In this document: in pieces, positions 30,701 to 42,126 of the stretch
Layout: every line of letters starts with the position of its first letter
Position numbering within the stretch: position 1 is the first letter of the stretch
NCBI GenBank assembly: GCA_012934845.2
Contig: WNNJ02001765.1
Coordinates: forward strand, 62,001 to 126,000
DNA: 64,000 nt
From: Pomphorhynchus laevis
Lineage: Eukaryota > Acanthocephala > Palaeacanthocephala > Echinorhynchida > Pomphorhynchidae
Reading direction: 5' to 3'
Made by a program: the position numbers and the translations under genes
The notes under the pieces: generated by a model
Told to the model about the DNA's origin: nothing
What the model saw: the letters and a program-made list of their open reading frames with translations, nothing else
Databases searched by the model: none

Positions 30701-30981
30701 AATCAAACATGATTTATCCAAAAATGGCAAGACAATTCTTGAGACAGAGTGCACTGACTCAACAGAAAGTCCTCAAAAATTATATGCAAATATTAATCAG
30801 GGAAGATAATACACAGTTTTTACAACGATCACAGCGGTCAAATAAAGGAATTCCTCCCAAGCGTTACGATCAAAATATGATGATTATCGCAGATCATGAA
30901 ATAAATAACGAGTGGTACGATGTACATAATGAGCCTAGTAGTATTCACGAAGCATTAAATTGTAATGACAGGAATGAGTGG

Positions 30982-30995
30982 AAAAAAGCAATTGA
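30982..30995 (+). repeat. Target-site duplication, left copy, of LINE G
   Basis: AAAAAAGCAATTGA, within the copia WKKAI codons, is repeated at 34346-34359 after the LINE tail. Confidence 0.9.
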
Positions 30996-31006
30996 AAACG
31001 AAAAAA

Positions 31007-31716
31007 ATGTAGTGTTAGTAAAATTTTGTGCGACGGAGCATCAAAACGAAACAACAACGATTCTAACGTATATTCAATCTCAACGTTGGAAACAGAGACT
31101 AATAAGGTATACCCATTGTCTTCCGACAAAGTAAGTAACGTTTCTTTTGATGGGGTTTTACCCCCCCCCATTCCAAAACTTCAAAATCTATGCATTGTAA
31201 CAATTTAAAAACCAACAGAAAAGCATTTGTTCTTCAAATATTTCTTAAAAGACTTTGCACTAAGATATGGAAATCGTATTATATTCAACAAAGTCAAAAT
31301 TACTGATAACATGATTCGTATTTCATTTGCTACTCCAGATTTCTTGAACGATTATGTCAATTATTTCGAGGAAACTTATAAAGACGCAGCATCTATTGAG
31401 GTGAAACCGCTGTTGGCCTCTCTCAAGATTAATAACTTCCCTCCTCAATTAGAGGAGGAAGACATTATAAATCTACAAATTTAAAATTAACAATCTGCGA
31501 CAACTAAAAGGGAGGGATGGAGCAGCCCTCCCTGTGGCCTTCTGCTCAGCAGAGTTAAACAAGGCTCGTTTGCTTTCCAACAGTTGGCTTCGGTCCCTAA
31601 AGTTCCGCCATTGAAGCTTAATAAAGGCTCTTCTTTAAGGTCACCGGGAAATGAAGATTATGCCGCACAGGGGACGGCACCCAAGGGGGTAACCCTCCTA
31701 CTACTGGCCCAGTCTA
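31007..31716 (+). pseudogene. LINE G ORF1, broken, zinc-knuckle region deleted
   Basis: The N-terminus retains the KVSN and PPPIPKLQNLCIVTI motifs (31125-31205). A second open part, 31227-31484, carries the PRE_C2HC-like region. After the LPVAFCSAELNKARLLSNS segment (about 31585) the sequence jumps to the Lys-rich C-terminus, so both Cys/His blocks are missing (about 450-500 bp). Codons just after the ATG at 31007 are stops. Non-functional. Confidence 0.8.
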
Positions 31717-31750
31717 GGTTGTCGGCTCCCAATCCAACTAATCCATCACA

Positions 31751-34215
31751 ATGATGAGTAAGCCCGAGCCTTTTTCACTGAATATCCTTCAGTGGAATTC
31801 GGGGGGGGGCTTCTGCCCTTAGGCTTCTATCTGGTAGAGACGCAGATGTTATAGTTCTTCAGGAGACGCGGTATATCCGTCTACCCCAGGACATTACTCG
31901 ATTTATCCCTAAGCACATTTATACCCACTATACTCCGTATATAACCCCTCCTCACTCCTCTTTATCTCAAGGACTCTTGACCTTAGTTAAATACTCCTTA
32001 AGATCCTCCCTCATTTTAAACTACTCTTGTCCAGCCCTGTCTTGTTTAGTAGTTTCACTCGTCAAGAACGGTAAACGCCTCAGTATAGCCAACGTCTATA
32101 TTCGCTTAGGAGAGATTCACAAGAACCGTGACCTCCTGGATGGGATAATTGATGGCGGCTATGACATGGTACTAGGTGACTTCAACGACAGAACTGGTCG
32201 TTGGATTAATGCAGCACTCCGCAGAGCCAGGAACGGTTATCTTATTCATAAACCACCGTCCCCCTCCTTTCATTGCACGACAACCAATTCCCTCCTCGAC
32301 TTATTATTGCTCCACTAGAAGTGGTTGCTTAAACCCTTTTGTATGGAGCAATCGCGGCAACATCTATCCACCTTTCATGACCTGATTCGTTGGCGGATAG
32401 AAGAGGACTCCCTGCTTCGTAGAAGATTCCACTTTGACCTGATCAGAGTGGCTTTCTTCCAGGCAGCTATCCAACGCTTCCCCCGAATTGGCAATGAGAG
32501 TTTAACCAGATTTAATTCCTATCTCTCTTCGCAAGCCACCGCGATTTTATCGACTACCTATAAAGGTCGTATTTTTAGTCCCACTCCGACAAAACTCAAG
32601 GTCCTAGCTAAACTACTTCATCTCCCTGATTTCTCTTCTTCTGCCAAACAGACGCTCTCAAAAGAATACTGGCGTACCAGATACTGGTTCCAGCTGAGTA
32701 AGGATAGGGCGAGTATTGCTCGTCTTGACCCTTCTCAGTCTTCCTTTTAGAAGATATTCAAGAAATATAAGTTTGTTTGTTGGAGGGATAGAGCGTCTGG
32801 GTGGATTGGTAGTATAGGCCTTGACAAAGTTTTGGAGGAGTCACTTTCCCTACACAATTATGGAGCCACTCAATCACCACAACCAATCCCGCCTTGGGGA
32901 GACTTCAGGAGTAGAGATATATCTGTCCCAGATATACTCAATGCCTGGGGGCCTCTTCCGGGCACCTCCAAAACCGTCGTTCCTCTCTCTTCTCGTGTCT
33001 GTCAGCTTTTGACAGCCGATCAAAGAAGGGAGGTGGCTGTCACAATGCTATTAGCCACCCCATCCGATGTAGCCGGCATCAACATTAGTCGTAGAATTTT
33101 TTTACCCAAAAAATATCCGGTCTCATGTCCTAAAGACCTGCGGCCCATTTCGATTCAAAATTCCCTCGTATCGATATACGAAAAAGCGCTAGCGCGTAGA
33201 ATCCGCGATCATTTAAGTAGTCGTAATTTAATCCCACCTGATTTTCATGGGTTCGTCAAAGGTCGCTCGGTTTATTCAGCAGTAGGTGAAGTACATCAGT
33301 TCTGTCGGGAGAATAGCCATCAACTTGCTGTGGCTGTTTTCCTTGACTTTTCTGCTGCATTTGACCGCATCTCCATTTCTTTTGTTATCTCTTCTCTCAG
33401 GTCCCTCGGGTTGCCTGCGAGAATTGTTAACAGGGTGGAGATACTGTTGTATACCAAGCGATTCTACTACGAAGACGACCCTGATGCGCGTCAGTTCTAC
33501 CCTATTACGGGTGTGCCTCAAGGTTCCCCTCTTTCTCCTATCTTGTATCTTGCTGCCTCCATAAATCTATTCCAAATATTTAAACAACGGGAACAACGTC
33601 TAGTGGTGTACGCTGATGACACCACAGCCCTGTTCTCTGGACGCAGGTGTAAGGACGTAGTCTCTAACATCAGCCGTTTCTTTTTAGGATTAAAAGACCA
33701 ATTACCCAGGTACAATCTTACTCTAAACTCCTCCAAATCGCAGGTGGTTGTCTTTCATGGCTCCCCTGCGACGAAGAAAAAGCTTAAGAGACTAGCACTC
33801 TCTGCTCTAGCTTCCTTATTTGCCTCTGATCCACTCCCTACCTTCACAAGTCGAGTAAAATACCTGGGGTTCACCGTTTCGGTGAACTGGTCGGCGAAAG
33901 CTGACCTGGATAGACTTAAACGTGTCCTGAAGAGAGCTAGTTGGGCTCTGAAACGGGCCTAGCATCTGTCGTTGAAGGGAAAAACTCAGGTGCGCCTCTG
34001 GGGCACTTGGGCTATCTCGGGATTAGTCTCATTCTCTAGAAGACGTCCCCAGAGCAAAGACTAAGGTTTCTTAAGCTCCTCGTATCTCTCTTACCCAACA
34101 TAGTCCGCGCCGGCTGGTCTCTTCGGGGGTGGGGTGAAAGACCCCGGGTGGTTCAGTCGGAGAGCGGCGTGTTGGATTGGTTGGAGGACTCAGATCCCAG
34201 TGGATTTGAGACCTT
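31751..34215 (+). pseudogene. LINE G ORF2, broken
   Basis: The endonuclease and RT are largely present but interrupted: a G-run expansion near 31800, a stop near 32318, another near 32750 after QSSF, and a stop at 33960-33962. The longest open part, 32832-33962, spans the RT with FLDFSAAFDR, GVPQGSPLSP and YADD. GDFND is present near 32180. The 3' hairpins are recognisable to 34215. Confidence 0.85.
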
Positions 34216-34345
34216 AATTTGGAAGAAGTTTGCACAGATCATTGAATCTACCGTTGACATTTTTTTGTGACTCTGACTCTTCCTTTCTGTTATTTATTTA
34301 GTTATCGGTTGTTATGTTATGTAATAAAATCCTTATTATTATTAT

Positions 34346-34359
34346 AAAAAAGCAATTGA
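34346..34359 (+). repeat. Target-site duplication, right copy, of LINE G
   Basis: AAAAAAGCAATTGA, identical to 30982-30995, after which copia coding sequence resumes. Confidence 0.9.
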
Positions 34360-35856
34360 TTCAGAAATTGGCGCCTTAAAAGAAAATAATACATGAGAAT
34401 TAGTAGATAGGCCCGAAGGTGCGAATGTCATCAAGACTAAATGGCTATTTAAAAGGAAATACGGGAAAAATAGTGATGTAGAAAAGTATAAGGCGCGATT
34501 GGTGGCCAAAGGATGCGCCCAGATTTACGGTGTAGACTACTTTGAGACATATTCACCTGTCGTAAAACTAACAACCATACGAATTTTAATTGCGGTTGCA
34601 GTCGAAAGAAACATGCTTTTACATCAAATGGACATTTCTAACGCATTTCTAAATGGTAAATTGGAGGAAAACATATTTATGGAGCAGCCAGAAGGATTCA
34701 TTATAAATCCGAATAAGGTATGCAAACTCAACCGAAGTATTTATGGACTCTAGCAGTCACCTCGATGTTGGAACAACACGCTGACGGAATACCTCAAAAA
34801 CAATGGTTTTGCTGAAAGTAACTCCGATCCGTGTTTGTTTATTCGAAACGACAACAAGTTTATGATAATCGCCGTATATGTGGACGATCTCATAATTGCT
34901 TCAAAAAATCAAGACGACTTGGTACATATGAAAACGGAACTAGGTATGCGATTTAAAGCAAAAGATTATAATGAGCTGAATTATTGTCTTGGAATCGAAA
35001 TTAATATTCATGAGGATAATATAGAACTTCAGCAAACTAATTTTATACAGCGCGTGCTTAACAAATACCAAATGGCAGAATGCAAAATCGTAAGTACTCC
35101 CATGAATCCTAATATTCGACTGGAAGTAAATGACAACACAAGCAAATCTGTCGATCAAAAATTATATCAATTTATTATTGGATCGCTTCTTTATATAGCA
35201 ATATGCACTCGCCCAGACATAGCATATGCAGTTGAAATTTTGTCAAGATTTAACATCTCTCCAAATGATTTGCATCTGACAGCCGCAAAGCAAGTTTTGA
35301 GATATCTAAGAGGAACTAAAGACTTTCGGCTACGTTTTGTTTATACCGGCAAATTAACATTACAAGGTTATTGTGACGCTGATTTAGCGAACAATGCTGA
35401 TGATAGAACATCGACAAGTGGAAATATTTTTATTCTCGCCAACGCGCCTGTGAGTTGGATAAGTTGCAAACAGCGTATAGTCGCGTTGTTATCAACAGCA
35501 GAGGCCGAGTATGTTGCTCTATCTGTGGCTACTCAGGAGGTACAGTGGCTTAGACAAGTGTTGGCTGATATCGGAGAACAGTGCAACGAACCTACGACAA
35601 TATTCGAAGACAACCAACCAGCCATAGCTATTGCAAGTGGGAAGACTGAGCATAAGCGAACAAAACACATCGATATTAAATTTCACTTCGTTCGAGCAAG
35701 CATTCAACAAAGAATTGTAAAACTCGAATATTGTACTACAAACGAGATGTTGGCTGATATTATGACAAAACCCTTGAACAAAGAAAAAATTCAATATTTT
35801 CGAAATGAATTTGGACATAAATCCTCAATCATGGAAGAATACCAAACGAGAGGGAA
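34360..35856 (+). pseudogene. Copia reverse transcriptase and RNase H region
   Basis: Reads LVAKGCAQIYGVDYFETYSP, MDISNAFLNGKLEENIFMEQ, AVYVDDLIIA (the copia RT YVDD box near 34875), then the RNase H segment with STAEAEYVALS near 35500 and TKHIDIKFHFVR near 35665. A purine-rich GAGAGGGAA immediately precedes the right LTR, the expected plus-strand primer site. Broken fossil with few breaks in this part. Confidence 0.88.
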
Positions 35857-36136
35857 TGTTGTAAAAGAAGCCTTCGGTATTCATTATACATTATCGGATT
35901 TTCATTGGGCATCGTTTGCAATGTAATGCGTGTGATCGCACCGCCACTAGTATGGCATTCATTGTTTAATTGTTACGCTTACTATTCGCATGTGTTTTTT
36001 CCATTAAGTACTAACGCTATTTAAATGCTACAGTTTTTGTTTTTTGGTTTTGATTCTTTCTGTTTACTAAAAAATCAATTGTTGCTATCTAAGTTCTTTG
36101 CTGCTTGTAGGTAGAAGTATCTAGCTAAATTCAACA
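35857..36136 (+). repeat. Copia right LTR
   Basis: 280 bp from TGTTGTAAAA after the purine tract to TTCAACA, giving TG...CA ends. It contains a TATTTAAA promoter-like motif near 36019. It is followed at once by the truncated LINE H. Confidence 0.75.
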
Positions 36137-36558
36137 TAAACGTTTCCTGAAAAGAGCTAGGTGGGCCCTGAAACGGGATCAGCATCTGTCATTGAAAGGG
36201 AAAACCCAGGTGCGCCTCTAGGGCACTTGGGCTATCTCGGAATTGGTCTTCTTATCTAGAGGACGTCCCCCAGAGCAAAGGCTAAGGTTTCTCAAGCTGC
36301 TCATCTCTCGTTTACCCAGTTTAGTGTGCCTTGATTAGACTCTTCGGGGTGAGGGGTGAAAGACCCCGGATGGTTCTGTCGGAAAGCGACGTGTTGGATT
36401 GGCTGGAGGGCTCAGATTACTCTGGACCTGAGGCCATAAAGAAGAGGATTGATAAGTAGATGTTAAAAGAATAATTTAAACTCAGTTTTGTTTGTTTCCC
36501 TTTTTTTAACTGAACTTATTATCCTGTATATTTTATTTTAAGAAAATCTATCATTATG
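36137..36558 (+). mobile_element. LINE T-family copy H, 3' fragment
   Basis: Begins TAAACGTTTCCTGAAAAGAG, inside the ORF2 sequence just after the YLGFTV region, and runs through the 3' hairpins (CCCAGGTGC near 36203) to a TTAAGAAAATCTATCATT tail. The left end coincides with the copia LTR end, so it may be the right half of a LINE that copia hit. The other half is not seen upstream of the truncated left LTR. Broken coding. Confidence 0.75.
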
Positions 36559-36591
36559 ACTTACAAAAAACGAATTTGGTTTTATGCACAG

Positions 36592-37721
36592 TACAGTGAT
36601 TGTCTGAGCATCAAAGGCGAGAAACTTTCAAACTAAAATGCAGGAAATTACAGGTATTTCTTTCCCAAACTAAAGAACTTACTAATTATTAAACTTTCCG
36701 GACCTGTTAAGAGACACAACATGTTTAACTCATTCCTTATTCGTTTTGTTGAAAGCTATAATAACCGTATATTATTTAATACAGTAAAGTATCTTGAAAC
36801 AGAAATCAAGATCTCCTTCGCTACTCCTGATTTGGCTAAATAATTTAAATCTTATTTCAATGCTAACTTATCTAAACTTGGTTCCATTCAACACAAGCCT
36901 AAAATGGCTTCTGTCAAGATATCAAACCTGCCTCCTTAACTTGAGAAGAAAAATATGGAGTCCCTAAAAATACTCTACAAAATTTCGAATTTGAGGAAGG
37001 TTATGGGGAAGTGTAGACTACTACTGCCTCTAGCGTTTTGCTCGGCCCCTATTGATACAACCGAGATCCTGTCTAAGTTATCATTCAACCCCTTTCCGGG
37101 ATACAATTTGAAATTCCAACTACTTGACTCAGATGATCTCACATTCCCCCACCGCAACTCCTGCCACAAACAGGGGGCATTCGGTGTCTAATTGCAATGC
37201 TATCCGGACGTGTGGTGTTTGCAGTTCGCAGAACTGCCCGCATGCAGCTGGAGAGAAATGTGAAGCAACCCCTAAATGTTCAAATTGTGGACGTGACCAT
37301 CCCGCCTGATTCCGGTAATGTATTGTTTCAAACAATACTGATATACATTCGCCTCACAAACACAAGCCATTAAAGAGGCTCCCATCTTCTCAAATTTCGC
37401 CTCTAGAATGTCCGATAAGAATATACTCAGACTGCTTGATTTAAATAAACAAAGTATTCCCAAGTCAATCAATAGCCTTATTGCTAAACAACTTTCTGTA
37501 TTGTTTACAGCGCAGGAATCCCTAAACCAATTATCTTGGCTGAGTCCAAAATGAGGAGGGGGCTCTGCTCACGCCGTACCCCCATCAAAATCGGCAAGCT
37601 TCTAACGGATAAAGTTTATAAGGCCTCACTGGAAAATGAAGATATCGCCCGTAGGCAAGTATCTGCTCTAGATAGAGTTAGTGGCGGAAAGGGTAACCTT
37701 TCCACCCCTAGCTCTGTCTAG
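36592..37721 (+). pseudogene. LINE I ORF1, gag-like protein, broken
   Basis: Decayed N-terminus. The part at 36690-36840 reads LLIIKLSGPVKRHNMFNSF and FVESYNNRILFNTV. The PRE_C2HC-like region is open from 36955 to 37191. The zinc-knuckle block is degraded (NSCHKQGAFG in place of C-x2-C-x4-H-x4-C), the second block reads CSNCGRDHPA near 37280-37309, and the C-terminal frame 37536-37721 ends at the standard CTGTCTAG stop. At least five breaks. Confidence 0.72.
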
Positions 37722-37755
37722 GGATTAGGCAATCCCACCTAGCTAACATATCACA

Positions 37756-39972
37756 ATGCAGAGTACTCGTGACCCGTTTTCACTGACTATTCTTCAGTGG
37801 AATTCGGGAGGAGCTTCTGCCCTTAGACTTCTATCTGGTGGAGATGCAGATGTTATAGTCCTTCAGGAGACGCGGTCTATCCGTCTTCCACAGGACATTA
37901 CTTGATTCATCCCTAAGCACATTTGTTCCCACTATACTCCGTACATAACCCCACCTCACTCCTCTTCATCTCAATGCCATTTAACCCTGGTTAAATGCTC
38001 CTTAAGATCGTCACTTCTACTCAACTATTCTTGTGCAGCCCTATCTTGTTAAGTAGCTTCACTCTGTAAAACGGTAAACGCCTCAGTCTAGCCAATGTCT
38101 ACATCCGTTCAGGAGAGATTCACAAAAACGTGAGTTCCTGGATAGGATTATTGATAGCGGCTATGATGCGGTACTTTGTGACGTATACGACAGTACTAGT
38201 CGTTGGATTGATGCACCACTCTGCAGAGCCAAGAACGTTTATCTTATTCACAAACCTCCGTCCCCTACCTTTCATTGCACATCAACAAATTCACTCCTCA
38301 ACTTATTACTGCTCCATGAGAGGTGGTTGATAAAACCCCACTGTACAGAGCAGTCGCGTCTACATATGTCCACTTCTTATGACTTGATTCGCTGGCGGAT
38401 AGAAGAGGATACGCTGCTTAGAAGGAGATTCGACTTTGATCCAATTAGAGTAGCATTCTTTCAGGCAGCTATCCAACGCTTCCTCAGAATTGGTAATGAG
38501 ACTCTAACCGAATTTAATTCCTACCTCTCTTCGCAAGCTACCGCGATACTTTCGACTACCTACAAATGTCGTATTTTCAGTCCCACTCCGACAAAACTCA
38601 AGACATTAGCGTATATGCTTCGTCTTCCCAATCTCTCTACTTCTGCCTGGCAAGTTCTCTCAAACGAATATTGGTTCACTTGATATAGGTTTCAACTGGG
38701 TAAAGATAGGACAAACATTTCTTCCCTTGATCCAGCCCAGTCTTCCTTTTGGGAGATATTCAAGAAGGAGAAGTTTGTCTGTTGGAAGGATAGAGCATTG
38801 GGCTGTATTAGAAAAATACGTCTTGATAAAGTTTTGGAGGAGTCACTATCCCTCCATAATTATAGGACCACTCAATCACCTCAACTAATTCCGCCTAGGG
38901 GAGACGTCAGAAGTAAGGATTTATATGTCACAGATATCGTTAACTCCTGGGGCCCCTTCCGGGCACCTCTAAATCCGTCGCTAAAATTCGCGATCATCTA
39001 AGTCGGCGAAATTTAATCCCACCAAGTTTCCATGGGTTCGTCAAAGGTCGCTCGGTCTATTCAGCAGTAGGTGAAGTTCATTAGTTCTGTCAGGATAATA
39101 GCCATCAACTTGCTGTTGCTGTTTTCCTTGATTTTTCGGCTGTATTTGACCACATCTTTATTCGTTTTGTTATCCCTTCTCTCAGGTCCCTCGGGCTGCC
39201 TGTGCGAATTGTTAACAGGGTAGAGATACTGCTGTTCACCAAGTGATTCTTTTATGAAGACGGCCCTGATGCGCGTCAGTTCTACCCTATTACGGGTGTG
39301 ACCCAAAGATCCTCTCTTTCTCCTATCTTGTTCCTTGCTGCTTCCATTGAACTCTTTAAAATATTTAAATGCGAACAACGTCTAATAGGTATACGCTAAT
39401 GATACCACAGCCATGTTCTCTGGACGCAGGTGCAAAGGCGTAGTCTCGGACTTCAGCCGTTTCGTTTTAAGATTAAAAGATCAGTTACCCAAGTCCAATC
39501 TTATTTTAAACTCCGCAAAATCGCAGGTGGTAGTATTTCATGGCTCTTCTGCTACCAAGCAAAAACTTAAGAGATTTGCACTCTCTGCGCTCTCCTCCAT
39601 ATTTGCCTTTGAACCAATCCCTACCTTCACAAGTCGAGTAAAATACCTGGGGTTCACCGTTGCGGTGAACTGCTTGGCGACAGCTGTTCTGGATGGGCTC
39701 AAGCGTATCCGGAAGAAAGCTAGGTTGGTCCTGAAACGATCTCAACATATGTCATTGAATGAGAAAACCCAAGTGCGCATTTGGGGCACTTGGGCTATCT
39801 CGGGATTAGTTTTCTTTTCGAGAGGACGCCCCACCCACGAGCAAAGGCTAAGGTTTCTCAAGCTCTTCGTCTCTCGATTACCAAAAACCCCTTGTAGTTT
39901 AGTCGGAAGACGGCGTGTTGGATCTGTTGGTGGGCTCAGATCCCCCTAGACCTGAGACCGTGAAGATGAAGT
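37756..39972 (+). pseudogene. LINE I ORF2, broken with internal deletion
   Basis: The ATG at 37756 (MQSTRDPFSLTILQW) is followed by many stops and frame changes through the endonuclease; GDFND is degraded to a CDVYDSTS-like reading. 38327-38683 is open over the linker. Near 38980 about 200-250 bp is missing, joining NPSLKF to IRDHLSRR. The RT part is interrupted repeatedly and the YADD region reads through a frame change near 39390. Non-functional. Confidence 0.8.
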
Positions 39973-40109
39973 GAATATACGAAGACTATAAAGGCATGTC
40001 TGAAGATTATGGGTTAAACTATTGACTGATTTGTTTACTATTGAGTGATTTGTTGACTATTGCTTTCATTTACCCTCTTGCTATTTAAGAAAGCCTTTCT
40101 TTATTTTAG

Positions 40110-40500
40110 GTATTTTAGCATTTAAAACCCGCTTTAATCCACCGCCAAATTTCATGCATGGTTCTTTTTTAATTTGTACGACTTGGTACACAACCCTGAA
40201 CCAATTGTTCTTTTGCGGTGTTGAAGCTTTTTATAAAAGTTTTTTTTCAACTACAGTCCTTCGGATTTCGATAATTTTTAATTTTCCAAAAAGATCTAAG
40301 TAATCAATAATTTCGTGATGGCTAATTTTACTTTGATAGTGTTTGCTCATATGTGAAATTGACCGTGATTTCTAACTATAGTAACTGTCTAGCATATAAT
40401 GTGCCGGCATCTAATCCAATTTCCATTCAACAAAATCATTTGTAAATAACTTCTCATACAGTGTAAATATGTTGAAACATCTACATCGAAATACAAGATT
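40110..40500 (-). other. Unidentified coding-like fossil, minus strand
   Basis: The minus strand reads protein-like sequence over about 130 codons, for example YEKLFTNDFVEWKL, SKHYQSKISHHEIIDYLDLF and NNWFRVVYQVVQIKKEPC. It is broken. I do not recognise the family; an old host gene or an endogenous viral gene are both possible. It is treated as a fossil and no frame is proposed. Confidence 0.35.
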
Positions 40501-40560
40501 TATAGATTTTTTTATGAAATCTGTGTTATTACGGATTTTGGATAGATAATAGTTTGTTAT

Positions 40561-40750
40561 CTATTAGTCAATTCATAAAAATTGATTTTTATTTTTAATT
40601 TCAGTTACTAATTCATCTTAATATAAATTATAGAAAATCTTATAACAATTATTTATTATCGATTAATTTTTGATTATTTAGCTATTTAACTTTTATTTTG
40701 TATTATTTTTATTTGCAATATAAAATACGTAGACTCAGTTAGCTTATTTA
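40561..40750 (+). repeat. Dispersed repeat alpha, copy 1
   Basis: About 190 bp from CTATTAGTCAATTCATAAAA to ACGTAGACTCAGTTAGCTTATTTA. Related copies are at 43101-43301 (inverted) and 45873-46070 (same strand), where they follow the Penelope-like 3' end. This copy stands alone, so it may be a truncated tail. Together with 43101-43301 it forms inverted repeats around a 2.35-kb segment. Confidence 0.65.
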
Positions 40751-41295
40751 ATAATCAAAGCAACGCATGAGAGTAGTGTAGTTCTAAGATATGGTTACTG
40801 AGATTACCGAGCGCTTCCCCATGTTGCGGATCGAGAAGTATTCATGAGATATCAAGGAAAACTATAAATAAGCAGTCGTGGGCAATCAGCGGCGAAATCA
40901 ACGCTTTAATAGGACAAGGGTTGGTATCCTCTTCTTTGTAAAATATCACATATTAATTGGAAGCTTGACGTAGTGACATGGCGAGGCAGTCCCGCCATTA
41001 AATATGGACTAGCTAAATGCTCATATTAGTCATAGATTTCACAAATATCGCTACATCTTAAGCTTGGTGAACTGTTGTGGTATTCCAACCTTATATAGCA
41101 TATGACATAGCAAAAACACTGACTAACTCTACACATCTACTCAACAAACTCGATATGTTCACGATAATCTAAGGTCAAATGTGCATGGTTTGGAGGTCAA
41201 ACCATGCACATTTTGGTCTGCAAAGAAACTCAATATATGATCAGATCGACAAATGACCACGAATCCGAATCAGCTGGTTGATTGTGCTTTGATGC

Positions 41296-41375
<80 letters not shown>

Positions 41376-41653
41376 CATATTGCAAGGTGCGAGTTGTGAA
41401 TACCAAAATATGTTACCGTGAATTCTGGTAGGACTTATGTATTTATAAATTTCAACTTAAATATCCATTACCCTATCAGAAGAGCTATGCCATTATGTTC
41501 TGTATTTCGTCACTGCTGCTCTTAAATCGATCGACTGCTTAAATCATTCAATCGCTACATTTATATAAATGATGATACTGATGTTGGTTGTTATTAAAAA
41601 TATACGAGCAACACATTCTACTATATCCTATTGAAAGTGTATATATAAAAGAA
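40751..41653. other. Intergenic DNA with a weak promoter candidate
   Basis: There is no open frame of note. TATAAATA at 40863-40870 followed about 25 bp later by ATCAGCG is a weak core-promoter candidate on the + strand, upstream of the signal-peptide exon at 41654. 41190-41220 has an imperfect inverted repeat (CATGGTTTGGAGGTCAAACCATG), and 41299-41374 is a TA tract. Confidence 0.3.
41299..41374. repeat. (TA)38 microsatellite
   Basis: A perfect 76-bp TA run. Length may be uncertain because such tracts are prone to assembly and sequencing errors. Confidence 0.95.
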
Positions 41654-41728
41654 ATGTATTTCACTTTTTTCATCATCACCATCACAACTATTTTTATAGC
41701 TACTGTTGGTGCTGATAGACAAGAAATC
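41654..41728 (+). CDS. Candidate first exon of a secreted peptide gene
   Basis: The ATG at 41654 opens 25 codons: MYFTFFIITITTIFIATVGA then DRQEI. This is a textbook signal peptide (hydrophobic core, small residues before an Ala-Asp cleavage point). It is followed directly by GTAAGT, a perfect 5' splice site. A strong acceptor (TTTTCTGTCTTTAACAG) ends at 41824; joining there gives 35 aa ending LFCFQSVMCI. A weaker acceptor (ATCATAG) ends at 41904; joining there gives 52 aa with YCFLFEEEGNKNKC and a stop at 41986-41988. Both joins are in phase 0. I recognise no family. Which exon follows cannot be settled without RNA evidence. Confidence 0.35.
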
Positions 41729-42126
41729 GTAAGTTAAGAAACATCACATTGAGCAATACTCAAAAGATACAGAGACAAATGTGAGTGCTTCAATGCTATT
41801 AACTTTATTTTCTGTCTTTAACAGTTATTTTGCTTTCAAAGTGTGATGTGCATATGAGGAAACTAAAAACAATATATACTATATTATATTTGCTACTATC
41901 ATAGTACTGCTTTCTATTCGAAGAAGAAGGCAACAAAAATAAGTGCTCTCGTCGTACTCCAGAACATATGGGAACGCTAGAAAAATAAAGACGTAAATAC
42001 GCTTATCACCTTTATATTGATATTAGCAACAGTAGAGACAAGTAATGTAGTCGCAGTTAATGTAGTATTTTTATATGAAATAGAAGAAGGAATTGTTTTA
42101 AACTCAAAAGATCAAAAAGAGAAAAT

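Larger units (their letters stand above)
30996..34345 (+). mobile_element. LINE T-family copy G, nested in the copia element
   Basis: 3,350 bp bounded by a 14-bp duplication of copia coding sequence. It has the family 5' end (AAAAAAATG at 31001), GACGGAGCATCAAAA, a broken ORF1 lacking the zinc-knuckle region, a broken ORF2, and an AATAAAATCCTTATTATTATT tail. It inserted after copia, so it dates later than that element. Its site is not a LINE tail, showing the family can insert in unrelated AT-rich DNA. Confidence 0.9.
28459..36136 (+). mobile_element. Ty1/copia LTR retrotransposon, broken, with LINE G nested inside
   Basis: Fossil element about 7.7 kb long including a 3.35-kb LINE insertion. 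The parts in order are: remnant of the left LTR (28459-28558), gag-like region with a CCHC knuckle, protease, integrase, LINE G, then reverse transcriptase, RNase H and the right LTR (35857-36136). The protease-integrase-RT order is diagnostic for Ty1/copia. The internal region has roughly half a dozen breaks. The shared parts of the two LTRs differ at about 5-6%, suggesting a moderate age. No target-site duplication is visible because the left LTR is truncated. Confidence 0.9.
36559..40108 (+). mobile_element. LINE T-family copy I, strongly decayed
   Basis: About 3.55 kb with a recognisable 5' region (GAGCATCAAAGG near 36605), broken ORF1, conserved spacer, broken ORF2 with an internal deletion, and a 3' end with TTAAGAAAGCCTTTCTTTATT near 40085-40107. 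It is the most diverged long + strand copy in this block and so probably among the oldest. Confidence 0.8.

Noticed and set aside
28459-36136. 5-bp target-site duplication of the copia element
   Set aside because: The bases next to the two ends (ATTAT and TAAAC) do not match; the left LTR is truncated, so none is expected.
40751-41000. TATAAATA at 40863 as a firm promoter
   Set aside because: Spacing to an initiator-like sequence is short, and TATA-like strings are common in this AT-rich DNA; kept only as a weak candidate in the intergenic entry.
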